64,000 nucleotides of DNA from Mesorhizobium sp. (GCA_022833215.1 JAIPUZ010000111.1:1-64000), one strand, 5' to 3'; positions 17,675 through 27,043 are shown, numbered from the stretch's first letter. The notes: generated by a model not told the origin, from the sequence alone. Program-made: numbers and translations.

Positions 17675-19333
17675 TTATCTGCCGAGGAACCTGTTCAGCA
17701 CATTCCTGGTGATCCGCTCCACATAGAAGTCCTTTTCGATCAGTCCGTTCACCCATTCGCAGGTGCCTGCGCAAAACACCTCGCCCTTGCCTCTTTCGAA
17801 GGAAACCACCATGCCGTTGCCGCGCGAGTGCCGCTCGACGGCCGGCTGCTCCTCGTTTCCTTCCAGAACGGAGGCGGTGAAGCGGGCGTCCGCATCGGAC
17901 AGCCAGTGGTAGGATGAGTGTTCCTCAAGGCCGTATTCGGCCTTGGTTGCCCAGTTCATGGCGATGATCTGGAGCCCTTGCGGCGCGCCGTCTGTGTGGC
18001 ATGGAACCGGCAGGCCGTCGACGAAATTGTAGTCCAGCCCATCGACCTCGAAGCAGAAGATGTTGGATTCGTCGCCGAACATGTCGGCATATCCCAGCCC
18101 CGTTCCCTCGAGCGCCCAGTGCTTGTGGCGGAACACGTTGAAACCCCGGGAAGACCGGGGAGCCATGGAGTAGACCCCGGCATAGATGCCGCGCAAGGCA
18201 TTGACGCCGAAGGTTTCCGCCCCCGGATAGCCGACGCGGGGGTCTTCCCAGGCGCCGGTCATCAGTGCCGGATTTTCCTCGCGCAGCGGATCGCGGTCGC
18301 GGGCCAGATATTTGTAGCAGACCTGCCTGCCGTTGTTCTCCTCGATCCTGACCTGCCACATGAAGTTGGCTGCGAAGCGCGCGACCTTGCCGCCGCGATC
18401 GACGAAGGCGTCGACGGTCTCCCGCATCGGTCTCGACCAGTATTCGTCATGGCCGATGAAGGCCATGCAGTCATAGTTGCCGGTAATGGCCGGATTGAAT
18501 TCGAGGTCGTCCTGCGGGACGATGTGGACCTCGTAGCCTTCTCCCTCCGCCCACACCACGAAGGGGCGCTCGAACGTGGCCCATCCCGTCGAGGCATAGT
18601 AGCGTCCGTAACCGTTTGCATAGGCCCAGTTCTTGGAATCCTGATTGGGGAGCGAGGGCTTGCGGGGGCGGATCTTGGAGCAGATGCGGGGCGCATCGGC
18701 AGGTAGCCAAACCTGGCCGCGCGCCCATGGGCGGCTGGTGGAAAGAGTGGGGCAGGCTCCCTGCGGATAATCCGGGTGAAGGCCGCGGTAGTGGCTGGCG
18801 CCGCCCCAGTCGTTGTAGGCTGTCCATGTGCAGGTCGAGGCCACCAGCAGGATCGCGCCCTTGTGGGGCCTGTTTGCAGCGCGCACGAAGAAGATGTGGT
18901 GTCCGAGCGGCGGCTCGAACTCCTTCGAGCCGGGATGCCGCAGTTCGACCAGATAGGCGCCTGGCGTCGCATCCTGCGGCAGCTCTATCGACAACGTCTC
19001 CTGCCAGCCGCAGCCCGACATATAGGCCGTTGCCGGTGTCGGCTGGAAAACCGTGTCGATTTTTTCCCATTCGATCAGGGTGTCGGGGCGCAGCCCGTCC
19101 CTGTAGACCCTGACGGAAATGGCGGGAAGACTGGACGAGATGCAGAGCGATACGCGCTCCCCGGCATCGTAGCTCCTCCTGTCGCTGTAACACCAGGCCG
19201 CTGCGATGCCGGCCTCTTCCGGTATTTCCACCCAGGTGCTCTTGGCGGCCATGCCGGAGCCGGAAATGGACCGCGCCGGCCACGCGCCTTCGGCCGGCCG
19301 GACGCCCGGCGTCTTCTTTTTCTCTCCAGTCAC
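17675..19333 (-). CDS. N,N-dimethylformamidase large-subunit-like protein
   Basis: A 552-residue cytoplasmic protein of the N,N-dimethylformamidase beta-subunit family. The best-known member hydrolyses DMF to dimethylamine and formate at a mononuclear iron held by tyrosines and a glutamate. Seen here: an N-terminal beta domain (YDAGERVSLCISSSLP, then SGCGWQETLSIELP) and a glutaminase-like core with TWTAYNDWGG, the FIGHDEYWSRPMRETVDAFV stretch and ETFGVNALRGIYAG. It is shorter than the classical subunit of about 760 residues, and no small-subunit gene is adjacent, so the substrate may well differ. It starts at a GTG with AAAGG upstream and is divergent from the peptide-type transporter operon. 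Confidence 0.85.
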   Translation of the reverse strand: MTGEKKKTPGVRPAEGAWPARSISGSGMAAKSTWVEIPEEAGIAAAWCYSDRRSYDAGERVSLCISSSLPAISVRVYRDGLRPDTLIEWEKIDTVFQPTPATAYMSGCGWQETLSIELPQDATPGAYLVELRHPGSKEFEPPLGHHIFFVRAANRPHKGAILLVASTCTWTAYNDWGGASHYRGLHPDYPQGACPTLSTSRPWARGQVWLPADAPRICSKIRPRKPSLPNQDSKNWAYANGYGRYYASTGWATFERPFVVWAEGEGYEVHIVPQDDLEFNPAITGNYDCMAFIGHDEYWSRPMRETVDAFVDRGGKVARFAANFMWQVRIEENNGRQVCYKYLARDRDPLREENPALMTGAWEDPRVGYPGAETFGVNALRGIYAGVYSMAPRSSRGFNVFRHKHWALEGTGLGYADMFGDESNIFCFEVDGLDYNFVDGLPVPCHTDGAPQGLQIIAMNWATKAEYGLEEHSSYHWLSDADARFTASVLEGNEEQPAVERHSRGNGMVVSFERGKGEVFCAGTCEWVNGLIEKDFYVERITRNVLNRFLGR

Positions 19334-19590
19334 GATTCAAATAACCTTTCTGCCATCAGGAAACTGCGCGGGGCGACAATCCGGCAGGAGCGACCAAGCT
19401 GAAAACGCGCTGCAGCATGCAGTACCGGTGCCGTCTGGAATATTAGGTCCATAATTAAGGCTAGGAATCAAACGATTCATTGTCAATGCGCTTCTTTCCC
19501 CGCGTTGCGTTCCGATTCCCGTACAGCGGAGGCGTTGCGCGCAGAGGTCGCCGACGGCGTATCCCTCCCAAATTGAACTGAATGATTCTG

Positions 19591-19619
19591 TTGACAGTTT
19601 AGAGATCATATGGTTCAAA
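19591..19619 (+). promoter_or_regulatory. candidate promoter of the peptide-type ABC operon
   Basis: A perfect -35 TTGACA (19591-19596) is followed after 17 bases by TTCAAA (19614-19619). Transcription would start near 19626, about 35 bases before the start codon at 19661. On the opposite strand, TTGACA at 19481-19486 (17 bases from TAGCCT) could serve the divergent dimethylformamidase-like gene. The 327-base gap between the two genes holds no other gene that I can see. Confidence 0.5.
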
Positions 19620-19660
19620 ATTGACCGATAACGACAAAAGGCCGGATGAGGGGATCGCAT

Positions 19661-21304
19661 ATGAAGAACGGGAACCGGGGGCGAGCGCCAGCCTCGAAGG
19701 GCGTGAATCGCCGTCAATTCCTTGCCGCGAGCCTTGCGGCGACCGCCGCCGTGCCGGCAATGTCCCTGCCGCTTGCCAGACCCGCGCTGGCTCAGTCGGA
19801 TCCATCGCGGACGCTGAAGTTCGTGCCTCACGCGTCGCTGTCGATCATGGACCCCGGCTTCTCGGCGGCCGGCGTGACAACCCAGCACGGCTTCCATATT
19901 TTCGATACCCTGTATGGTCTTGACGCCAACCTGCGCCCGCGCCCGCAGATGGCCGAGGGTCATGTCGAATCCGACGACGGCCGCACCTGGGATATCACCT
20001 TGCGTGAGGGCTTGCGCTTCCATGACGGCGAGCCGGTCCGTGCGCAGGACTGCATCGCCAGCCTGAAGCGGTGGATGTCGCGCGATGTGTTCGCCAAGGA
20101 CATTGCCGGCATGCTGGACACAATGGAAGCGCCGGAAGACCGCAAGCTGCGCATCAAGCTCAGACAGCGCCTCCCCATTCTTCCGCTTGCACTGGGGCGG
20201 CTTTCGCCCTTCGTGCCCTTCATCATGCCGGAGCGTCTGGCCAATACGGAAGCGACGACGCAGATCACCGAGATGATCGGCTCCGGTCCCTACCGTTTCG
20301 TTGCCGACGAGCATGTCGTCGGGAGCCGGGTTGTCTACAGCAAGTTCGATCAGTACGTCCCGCGCCAGGAAGCGCCTGAGGGCACGACAGGCGGCAAGGT
20401 CGCGCATTTCGACCGTATCGAATGGCAGATCATTCCCGATGCGGCCACTGCGGCAGCGGCCTTGCAGGCGGGCGAGGTGGACTGGTGGGACCAGGTTCAC
20501 CCCGATCTTGCACCGCTGCTCGCCGGCAACTCCGACATCGAGGTCAGGCGTCTCGACCCGTACGGCTATATGCCGCTGCTCCGCTTCAATTCCACCATTC
20601 CGCCCTTCGACAATCCGGCCATGCGGCGTGCCTTGATCCGCATGATCGACCAGACGGAGTATCTGTCAGCCATCACCGGCGGCAATCCTTCCCAGTTCCA
20701 GACATGCCATGCCTTTTTCCCGTGCGGCACCGAATACGGAACCCCGCTGGCGTCGGACCCGCTTGCCGAGCCCGATTTCGATGCGGTCAAGCGCGATCTT
20801 GCCGAGGCCGGCTACCGCGGCGAAAAAGTTGTGATCGTCAACCCTTCCGATTTCCCGACGATCGCGCCGCTTGGCGAGATCACCTTCGAGCTGCTCAAGA
20901 AGGCCGGCGTCAATGTCGAGATGGTTTCCACCGACTGGGGCGGTGCGCTGGCGCGCGTCCAGAATCGCGAGACGGTCGAGAAGGGCGGCTGGAACATCTA
21001 CCATTCATGGTGGGGTGGCCTTGCGGTCTCGTTCCCGCCGGTGAACACCATGATCCGGGGCCTGGGCGCCAAGGGCTGGACCGGCTGGTACGAAAGCGCC
21101 GACATGGAGGCGATGAACTCCGCCTGGCTTCTGGCAGAATCCGAGACGGACCGGATTCGCATCGCCGCGCAGATGCAGGAACTGGCGTTCAGGGAGATGC
21201 CGTCGATTCCGCTCGGGCAATTCTTCATCGACACGGCACATCGCAAGTCGATCACCGGGCTTGTCGCGCCCCGGTGCGTGCCCTGGAACGTGCGCCGGGC
21301 CTAG
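19661..21304 (+). CDS. ABC transporter substrate-binding protein, family 5 (peptide/opine type)
   Basis: A 547-residue periplasmic binding protein with a twin-arginine signal (VNRRQFLAASLAATAA), unusual but known for family 5 proteins in alphaproteobacteria. The SBP_bac_5 fold shows in the IMDPGFSAAGVTTQHGFHIF opening, LREGLRFHDGEPV and MIGSGPYRF. I chose the ATG at 19661, which has GAGGGG at usable spacing, over the one 15 bases upstream. It starts an operon with two permeases and a fused ATPase. Likely cargo is a peptide, amide or related organic nitrogen compound. The link to the divergent amidase-like gene is inference. Confidence 0.93.
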   Translation: MKNGNRGRAPASKGVNRRQFLAASLAATAAVPAMSLPLARPALAQSDPSRTLKFVPHASLSIMDPGFSAAGVTTQHGFHIFDTLYGLDANLRPRPQMAEGHVESDDGRTWDITLREGLRFHDGEPVRAQDCIASLKRWMSRDVFAKDIAGMLDTMEAPEDRKLRIKLRQRLPILPLALGRLSPFVPFIMPERLANTEATTQITEMIGSGPYRFVADEHVVGSRVVYSKFDQYVPRQEAPEGTTGGKVAHFDRIEWQIIPDAATAAAALQAGEVDWWDQVHPDLAPLLAGNSDIEVRRLDPYGYMPLLRFNSTIPPFDNPAMRRALIRMIDQTEYLSAITGGNPSQFQTCHAFFPCGTEYGTPLASDPLAEPDFDAVKRDLAEAGYRGEKVVIVNPSDFPTIAPLGEITFELLKKAGVNVEMVSTDWGGALARVQNRETVEKGGWNIYHSWWGGLAVSFPPVNTMIRGLGAKGWTGWYESADMEAMNSAWLLAESETDRIRIAAQMQELAFREMPSIPLGQFFIDTAHRKSITGLVAPRCVPWNVRRA

Positions 21305-21538
21305 GGCATCTTGCAGCCGGACGGGATTGTCCGGCGTCGCATGAATGCGGCTGATAAAAGAGACCGGGGCAGCGGAAGCAGCGTTCGCCAGGACGCCCGC
21401 TGCCCGGGGCTGGATTTGCCGCCGGTGGACGGCAGCATCAGCTGACACCCGTGGCGGCCCCGGTGTCGGGCACCCGTGTATGTGCGGGCGCGGGGCCAAC
21501 CGGAACGCTTCCGGCGAAACGTTCACCGACTGGAAGGA

Positions 21539-22489
21539 GTGAAGCAACTGTACGCATTCATCATTCGCCGGGTCGTCTCGACAATTCCGGTCATGGCTTT
21601 CGTCGCCCTGTTCGTTTTCTCCCTGCTCTATGTGGCTCCCGGCGATCCGGCTTCCATCATAGCCGGCGATCACGCAACGCCGGCCGATATCGAGCGCATC
21701 CGCCAGAGCCTGGGGCTCGATCGTCCCTATCTCGTGCGCTTCGGCGAATGGGTCATGCGCGTCCTGCAGGGCGATCTTGGCAACTCCATTTTTTCTTCCG
21801 TCCCGGTCGCGCAGCAGATTGCGCAGCGGATCGAGCCGACCTTGTCGCTGATGATCATGACGCTGGTCATCGCCGTGGTCGTCGCGGTGCCGATCGGCGT
21901 TGTATCGGCATGGCTGGCGGGAACCTGGGTCGATCGCCTGTTTGTCGGCTTTGCCGTGCTCGGTTTTTCCATTCCCGTTTTCGTTGTCGGCTATCTTCTG
22001 GCCTACGTCTTCGCCCTGCAACTGCAATGGCTGCCCGTGCAGGGCTATACTCCGCTGTCGAACGGGTTCCTGCCCTGGCTGCGTAACCTGATCCTGCCGT
22101 CGCTGTCGCTGGGGGCGGTCTACATCGCCCTGATCGCCCGCATCACCCGCGCAACGATGCTGGAGGTCCTTGGGCAGGATTATATCCGCACGGCCGAGGC
22201 CAAAGGCGTTTCGCGGCGCAGCATCCTGTTCGTCCATGCGCTGAAGAACGCCTCCATCCCGGTCATCACCGTTGTCGGTGTCGGTGTCGCCCTGCTGATA
22301 GGCGGCGCCGTGGTCACCGAAAGCGTGTTCGCCATTCCGGGGCTCGGACGCCTTACGCTGGATGCGGTGCTGAGGAGGGACTACCCGGTCATCCAGGGCG
22401 TCATCCTCGTATTCTCCTTCGCCTATGTGATCGTGAACCTGATCGTGGACATCATCTACACAATCGTCGACCCGAGGATCAGATATTGA
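21539..22489 (+). CDS. ABC transporter permease, DppB/OppB type
   Basis: Inner-membrane permease with six helices, the opening FIIRRVVSTIPVM, the extracytoplasmic loop ending FGEWVMRVLQGDLGNSI and the EAA loop (YIRTAEAKGVSRRSILFVHALKNA) that contacts the ATPase. The start is unclear. GTG at 21539 overlaps its own GGAAGGAG site; a CTG at 21548 would have ideal spacing and gives the family's usual N terminus. The stop overlaps the start of the next permease (TTGA). Confidence 0.92.
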   Translation: MKQLYAFIIRRVVSTIPVMAFVALFVFSLLYVAPGDPASIIAGDHATPADIERIRQSLGLDRPYLVRFGEWVMRVLQGDLGNSIFSSVPVAQQIAQRIEPTLSLMIMTLVIAVVVAVPIGVVSAWLAGTWVDRLFVGFAVLGFSIPVFVVGYLLAYVFALQLQWLPVQGYTPLSNGFLPWLRNLILPSLSLGAVYIALIARITRATMLEVLGQDYIRTAEAKGVSRRSILFVHALKNASIPVITVVGVGVALLIGGAVVTESVFAIPGLGRLTLDAVLRRDYPVIQGVILVFSFAYVIVNLIVDIIYTIVDPRIRY

Positions 22490-23376
22490 ACGCGCCGACA
22501 GCTCAGGACATTCTTCCCGCCGGCCGCCGGTCATCGCGGACCGCCGCGTGGTTCGAGCGCTATGTGCGCCGGCATCCCCCGGTCGCGGTGGGACTGGCGC
22601 TGCTTGGCATGATGCTGGTGATCGCGATCCTTGCTCCCGTCCTGTGGACAGTCGATCCGTCCGCGATCTCTGCAACGAAGCGCACCCGCGTGCCCTCCGA
22701 ACTGAACTGGTTCGGAACGGACATGCTGGGCCGCGATATCTATTCGCGGGTCGTGTACGGCGCCCGCATCTCCCTGCTGGTCGGCTTCCTGGTGGCCGTT
22801 CTGGCTTCCGCCATCGGCCTCGCCATAGGGCTGTTCTCGGGGTTCGTGCGCTGGGCCGACGGCATCGTCATGCGCATCGTCGACGGTATGATGTCCATAC
22901 CGCCCGTGCTGCTGGCCATCGCGCTGATGACGCTGACCGGCGGTACCGTAACAAATGTGGTGATCGCCATCACCATTGCCGAGATCCCGCGCGTCGTCAG
23001 GCTCGTGCGCGGCATCGTGCTTTCGCTGCGGGAACAGCCATATGTGGAGGCGGCGGTGGCCTGCGGCGCCGGAGCGCCCCGCATCATCGCAAAGCATATA
23101 TTGCCCAATACGCTCGCCCCTATGACCGTGCAGGCGACCTACATCTGCGCGAGTGCGATGATCGTCGAGGCCATATTGTCCTTCATCGGCGCCGGCGTTC
23201 CGCCTTCGATCCCGACATGGGGCAACATCATGGCTGAAGGCAGGGCGCTGTGGCAGGTCAGGCCGCACATCGTATTCTTCCCCGCCCTGTTCCTTTCCCT
23301 CACCGTCCTCGCAGTCAACCTGCTCGGCGACGGTCTCAGGGATTCCCTCGACCCGAGGCTTGCAAAGCGCATATGA
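22486..23376 (+). CDS. ABC transporter permease, DppC/OppC type
   Basis: A 296-residue second permease that begins at a TTG overlapping the previous stop codon. It has a cytoplasmic N-terminal segment, then helices starting VAVGLALLGMMLVIAILAPV, the family landmark NWFGTDMLGRDIYSRVVYGA and the EAA loop (PYVEAAVACGAGAPRIIAKH). It ends with the characteristic VNLLGDGLRDSLDPR. It pairs with the preceding permease in the membrane. It overlaps the start of the ATPase gene by four bases. Confidence 0.94.
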   Translation: MNAPTAQDILPAGRRSSRTAAWFERYVRRHPPVAVGLALLGMMLVIAILAPVLWTVDPSAISATKRTRVPSELNWFGTDMLGRDIYSRVVYGARISLLVGFLVAVLASAIGLAIGLFSGFVRWADGIVMRIVDGMMSIPPVLLAIALMTLTGGTVTNVVIAITIAEIPRVVRLVRGIVLSLREQPYVEAAVACGAGAPRIIAKHILPNTLAPMTVQATYICASAMIVEAILSFIGAGVPPSIPTWGNIMAEGRALWQVRPHIVFFPALFLSLTVLAVNLLGDGLRDSLDPRLAKRI

Positions 23377-25253
23377 TGAAAAACAACCCAGAACCCGCAG
23401 TCGCCTGCCCGTCGACGTCTTCCCTGCTTTCGGTATCCGGTCTCGTGACGTCCTTTCGGGTGGAGGGCGGCTGGCGCCCGGTGGTGAAGGGCATCTCGTT
23501 CGATGTCTCGGCAGGCGAGACCGTGGCAATTGTCGGTGAATCCGGCTCCGGCAAGAGCGTCACCGCACTTTCGATCATGGGGCTGACGCCGCGCGCATCG
23601 ACCAGGATCGAAGGCTCGGTAAAGCTCTGCGGGAAGGAACTGACCACTCTGTCCCCAGCGGAGATGAACAAGATACGCGGCGACGAGATCGCCATGATAT
23701 TTCAGGAGCCGATGACGAGCCTCAATCCTGTGCTCACCATCGGCTTCCAGATCGCCGAATCCCTGATGCTGCATCGTGGAATGAGCCGCGCAGCCGCAGA
23801 CGCCGAAACCGTGCGCCTGCTGGAAAGGGTTCGCATCCCGGATGCCAGGTCGCGCCTCAGCGAGTATCCGCACCGGTTCTCCGGCGGGATGCGGCAGCGG
23901 GCGATGATCGCCATGGCGCTTGCCTGCGAGCCCAGGCTGCTGATCGCGGACGAGCCCACGACCGCTCTGGACGTGACGATTCAGGCGCAGATACTTGAAC
24001 TCATCAGGGAGCTTCAGGCGGAAGAGGGCATGTCCGTCCTTTTCATAACGCATGACATGGGGGTCGTGGCCGAAACCGCGGACCGAACCATGGTCATGTA
24101 CCACGGGGAGATGATCGAGGCCGGATCCACCGAAAGCATATTTTCTACCCCCCGCCGGCCTTACACAAAGGCTTTGCTGTCGGCAGTTCCCGCACTGGGA
24201 TCGATGGCCGGCCGCGTGCGTCCGATGCGCTTTCCCGTTGTGGATCGCCAAACCGGAAAATCGGATTGCCCGCAGGAGCAGCCGGACACGGTTCAGTCCG
24301 GGGACAAGCCGGTCATAGAGGTTCGCAATCTCACGACACGTTTCAATATCCGCTCAGGCATCCTGGCCACTGTTCTCGGCCGGGTTCATGCCGTGGAAAA
24401 CGTTTCATTCGACATTTATCCGGGAGAAACGCTGGCTCTGGTGGGGGAATCGGGCTGCGGAAAATCCACCACGGGACGGTCGATCATGCGGCTGGTCGAG
24501 CCCTCTTCGGGGTCCATCCTGCTGGACGGCACGGACGTGCTCAAGACGACGCAAAGCAGGTTGCGCGAACAGCGCCGGCTTGTTCAGATGATTTTTCAGG
24601 ACCCCTTCGCCAGCCTCAATCCCCGCATGAAGGTCGGCGAATCGATAGCCGAGCCGCTTGTCGTCAGCGGCCTGTTCGGAGCGGCTGCAATCAGGGACAA
24701 GGTTGCCGACCTGCTCCGGAAAGTCGGGCTGGAGCCCGATATGGCGGAGCGCCTGCCCCATGAATTTTCAGGAGGGCAGCGGCAGCGAATCTGCATCGCG
24801 CGGGCGCTTTCGGTTGAGCCTCGCCTCATCATAGCCGACGAATCGGTGTCAGCTCTGGACGTTTCGGTGAAGGCTCAGGTCGTCAACCTGATGCTGGATT
24901 TGCAGAAGCGCATGAACCTGGCCTATCTGTTCATTTCTCACGACATGGCCGTCGTCGAACGCATAAGCCACCGGGTCGCGGTCATGTATCTGGGGGAAAT
25001 CGTCGAGATCGGACCCCGTGAGAAGATTTTCAGCAGCCCCCAGCATCCCTATACAAAGCGCCTCCTGTCGGCCGTTCCCGTGGCCGATCCGGCGAGACGC
25101 GGGCAAAAGCGCCGGATAGCGAGCGCCGAACTCAGGAGCCCCGTCCGCCGGGCAGACTACGAACCGCCGGTGCGCAGATACACCGACGTTTCGCCCGGCC
25201 ATATGGTGATGGAGTGGGGCGAAGACTGGATGGCGGACCCGGTGCCGGGTTAA
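23373..25253 (+). CDS. fused double ABC ATPase of peptide-type transporter (DppD-DppF)
   Basis: A 626-residue protein with two complete ATPase domains in one chain. Domain one has Walker A GESGSGKS near residue 53, signature FSGGMRQRAMIAMAL and Walker [13 protein letters not shown]. Domain two, from about residue 310, has [28 protein letters not shown] and LIIADESVSALD; here the usual DEPTSALD proline is replaced by serine (DESVSALD). Each domain ends with an oligopeptide-transporter C-terminal extension. The ATG start overlaps the permease stop (ATGA). It energises import by the two permeases upstream. Confidence 0.94.
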   Translation: MMKNNPEPAVACPSTSSLLSVSGLVTSFRVEGGWRPVVKGISFDVSAGETVAIVGESGSGKSVTALSIMGLTPRASTRIEGSVKLCGKELTTLSPAEMNKIRGDEIAMIFQEPMTSLNPVLTIGFQIAESLMLHRGMSRAAADAETVRLLERVRIPDARSRLSEYPHRFSGGMRQRAMIAMALACEPRLLIADEPTTALDVTIQAQILELIRELQAEEGMSVLFITHDMGVVAETADRTMVMYHGEMIEAGSTESIFSTPRRPYTKALLSAVPALGSMAGRVRPMRFPVVDRQTGKSDCPQEQPDTVQSGDKPVIEVRNLTTRFNIRSGILATVLGRVHAVENVSFDIYPGETLALVGESGCGKSTTGRSIMRLVEPSSGSILLDGTDVLKTTQSRLREQRRLVQMIFQDPFASLNPRMKVGESIAEPLVVSGLFGAAAIRDKVADLLRKVGLEPDMAERLPHEFSGGQRQRICIARALSVEPRLIIADESVSALDVSVKAQVVNLMLDLQKRMNLAYLFISHDMAVVERISHRVAVMYLGEIVEIGPREKIFSSPQHPYTKRLLSAVPVADPARRGQKRRIASAELRSPVRRADYEPPVRRYTDVSPGHMVMEWGEDWMADPVPG

Positions 25254-25448
25254 CTTGAAGAGTTGTTGGCGGCAGCCGGACTTGCGCGTGACACGCACCT
25301 GCCGCAGGCGATATTGTCCCTGCAAAAGCCGATAGTCGCCCGGCGCGCCGGCAAAACAGCTCCCGCTTTCGATGGCGCAGGAAAGCGGGTCGGCCCGGTG
25401 CGCTTTGCCGTTGCAGCAGGCGACCCGCACATGCTAACGAAGCGCTGC

Positions 25449-25522
25449 GCGGGTATGATGTAATGGTAGCCTGTCAGCTTCCCAAGCTGAACGCGCGGGT
25501 TCGATTCCCGCTACCCGCTCCA
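25449..25522 (+). tRNA. tRNA-Gly(CCC)
   Basis: A full cloverleaf can be drawn: acceptor GCGGGTA pairing with TACCCGC, discriminator T, encoded CCA at 25520-25522, a D-arm with AATGGTAG, an anticodon stem TCAGC/GCTGA with loop TTCCCAA (anticodon CCC), and a T-arm with GGTTCGATTCC. The last two bases of the CCA already belong to an interrupted ABC ATPase reading frame, so a recombination point lies exactly at the tRNA's 3' end. Confidence 0.95.
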
Positions 25523-26000
25523 GCGGCTGCGCAGCACCATGATATATGTCACCCACGATCAGGTCGAGGCGATGACCATGGCCGACAGGATCGCGGTGAT
25601 GAATGCGGGCCGCATCGAGCAGTTCGACACACCGCTGGAGCTTTACCGGCGGCCGGCAAACATGTTCGTCGCCGGTTTCATCGGCTCTCCGAAGATGAAC
25701 TTCATCGAAGGCGCCAGGGCGCGCGAATACGACGCCCGCACCATCGGAATCAGGCCGGAGGCTATCGACTGGTCGGCCGACAGCGGAAAATGGAGAGGCC
25801 GGGTGGAAAGGGTCGAGCATCTGGGCGATGAGACGGTCGTGCATCTTTCGCTCGACACGGCTGATATTCTCACATTCAGGACGCCGCTGGACGAACGCCT
25901 CGTTGCCGGACGGAATATTCACGCATCGCTGCGCGAGGACAGCATCTATCGGTTCGGCTGCGAGGGGTGTGCGATCCACGGCCCGAAGCGGGATCCCTGA
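25521..26000 (+). pseudogene. 5'-truncated UgpC/MalK-type ABC ATPase fused to tRNA 3' end
   Basis: From the CA of the tRNA's CCA, one frame reads [20 protein letters not shown], the D-loop/H-motif region of a sugar ABC ATPase. It continues through [16 protein letters not shown] and the TOBE-type C-terminal domain to a stop at 25998-26000. The N-terminal two thirds (Walker A, Q-loop, signature, Walker B) are gone. The same region of the intact UgpC-type protein at 50990-51985 aligns by eye ([31 protein letters not shown]). A perfect 9-base-pair hairpin without a T-run follows at 26020-26041. An internal ATG at 25539 could give a 153-residue protein, but it could not hydrolyse ATP. Confidence 0.85.
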
Positions 26001-26105
26001 CAGGCTGTCCGCTCATCCGGCCGGCAGGGGGGCCTGCCGGCAAGGGTAATATCGTGCAGGAAGCCTGCGCGGCCTTCACGGAAGTGATCGCCGCGCTCCC
26101 CGTGA

Positions 26106-26987
26106 TTATGTCCTCCCATCCCGGCTCGGAAATGCCGGCAATGGTTGCCGGAGACGCGAAGGTCGATCCGCGCCGAAGGTTCTGGCCACGCCTTCGCCGA
26201 AGCGCCTGATCTCGGTCGCATCGTGCAACCCGGAAATCATGAACTCGCCCACCCCGGCTGCCGCAAGCCGCGAGAGAGCCGGGATGTTGGCGGGGGAGAA
26301 CCCGTCATGGACGTGAATCCATTGCGAGAAGCGTATTTTGTGGGACCGGCCGAAGCTGCGGGCGGCATTGCGCACGCGCTCGATTGTGACGATGGTCTCG
26401 CCCGGCGGTCCCGGCGGCAATTCGAAGATGCTGGCGTGACGGGCGGCCACTTCCACGGCCTTGCCGGAATAGCCCGCGATCCGGATCGGCAGCGCGAAAC
26501 CCTGCGGTCCCTTGTCCGGCACAATGGCACCGTGAAGCGAATAGAACCTGCCTTCATGGTCGAAGGGAAGATCGTTCGACCACAGACGCTTGAGCAGCGT
26601 CAGATATTCGTCGGTTTTCTGCCACCCCAAGGTCGATCCGCGGGAACCCGGTACATCGGGCGATGCGCCGATGATACGCAGCGACAGCCTCCCGCCCGTC
26701 ATGCGGTCGAGCGCCGCAATGTCCGAGGCGGCGATCAGCGGGGTGGTGACATCCACCCAGTGAGTGAGGATTATATCCAGAGACCCGTTCCACCGGGCGA
26801 CGCTGGAGATAAGGTCGAGGTTCGCCAGAGCGCCCGCCGCATCGTCGACAAGAACGGAACTGAACCCGGCCTGCACGGCAGCCGCCAGTTCGCGGCTGGC
26901 GATTGCCGGGTCGAAAAAGAATGGCGGATTGACGGAGCCCGCGGACTGACGGTCGGTACGAGGAACAAATACGAAGTCGATTGACAT
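26106..26987 (-). CDS. LLM class flavin-dependent oxidoreductase
   Basis: A 293-residue luciferase-like monooxygenase-fold protein. The opening IDFVFVPRTDRQ, the VDDAAGALANLDLISSVARW segment, the ALDRMTGGRLSLRIIGASPD loop and TDEYLTLLKRLWSNDLPFDHEGRFY are typical of the alkanesulfonate/nitrilotriacetate monooxygenase branch. That branch uses FMNH2 from a separate reductase to oxidise small organic compounds. It is shorter than the usual 350-390 residues, losing C-terminal barrel elements, so activity is uncertain. A strong TAAGGAGGAG precedes the start. It lies downstream of the UgpC remnant, on the opposite strand. Confidence 0.88.
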   Translation of the reverse strand: MSIDFVFVPRTDRQSAGSVNPPFFFDPAIASRELAAAVQAGFSSVLVDDAAGALANLDLISSVARWNGSLDIILTHWVDVTTPLIAASDIAALDRMTGGRLSLRIIGASPDVPGSRGSTLGWQKTDEYLTLLKRLWSNDLPFDHEGRFYSLHGAIVPDKGPQGFALPIRIAGYSGKAVEVAARHASIFELPPGPPGETIVTIERVRNAARSFGRSHKIRFSQWIHVHDGFSPANIPALSRLAAAGVGEFMISGLHDATEIRRFGEGVARTFGADRPSRLRQPLPAFPSRDGRT

Positions 26988-27043
26988 TGTACTCCTCCTT
27001 AGCCTGGAATTTCCTTCTGCCGTGTCGCGTCGGCGGAGCCCTT

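Noticed and set aside
21005-22675. A 556-codon minus-strand frame across binding-protein and permease genes
   Set aside because: It is antisense to well-supported ABC genes; its translation is rich in D, R, G and H repeats and has no start context.
23373-25253. Two separate ATPase genes merged by a lost stop codon
   Set aside because: The linker is in frame and of normal length, and fused DppD-DppF proteins are common in Rhizobiales; the YejF-type protein at the right edge has the same design.
25254-25448. Integrase or mobility gene next to the tRNA
   Set aside because: The 195 bases before the tRNA and the genes after it show no tyrosine recombinase, excisionase or transposase; the junction is supported only by its exact position.
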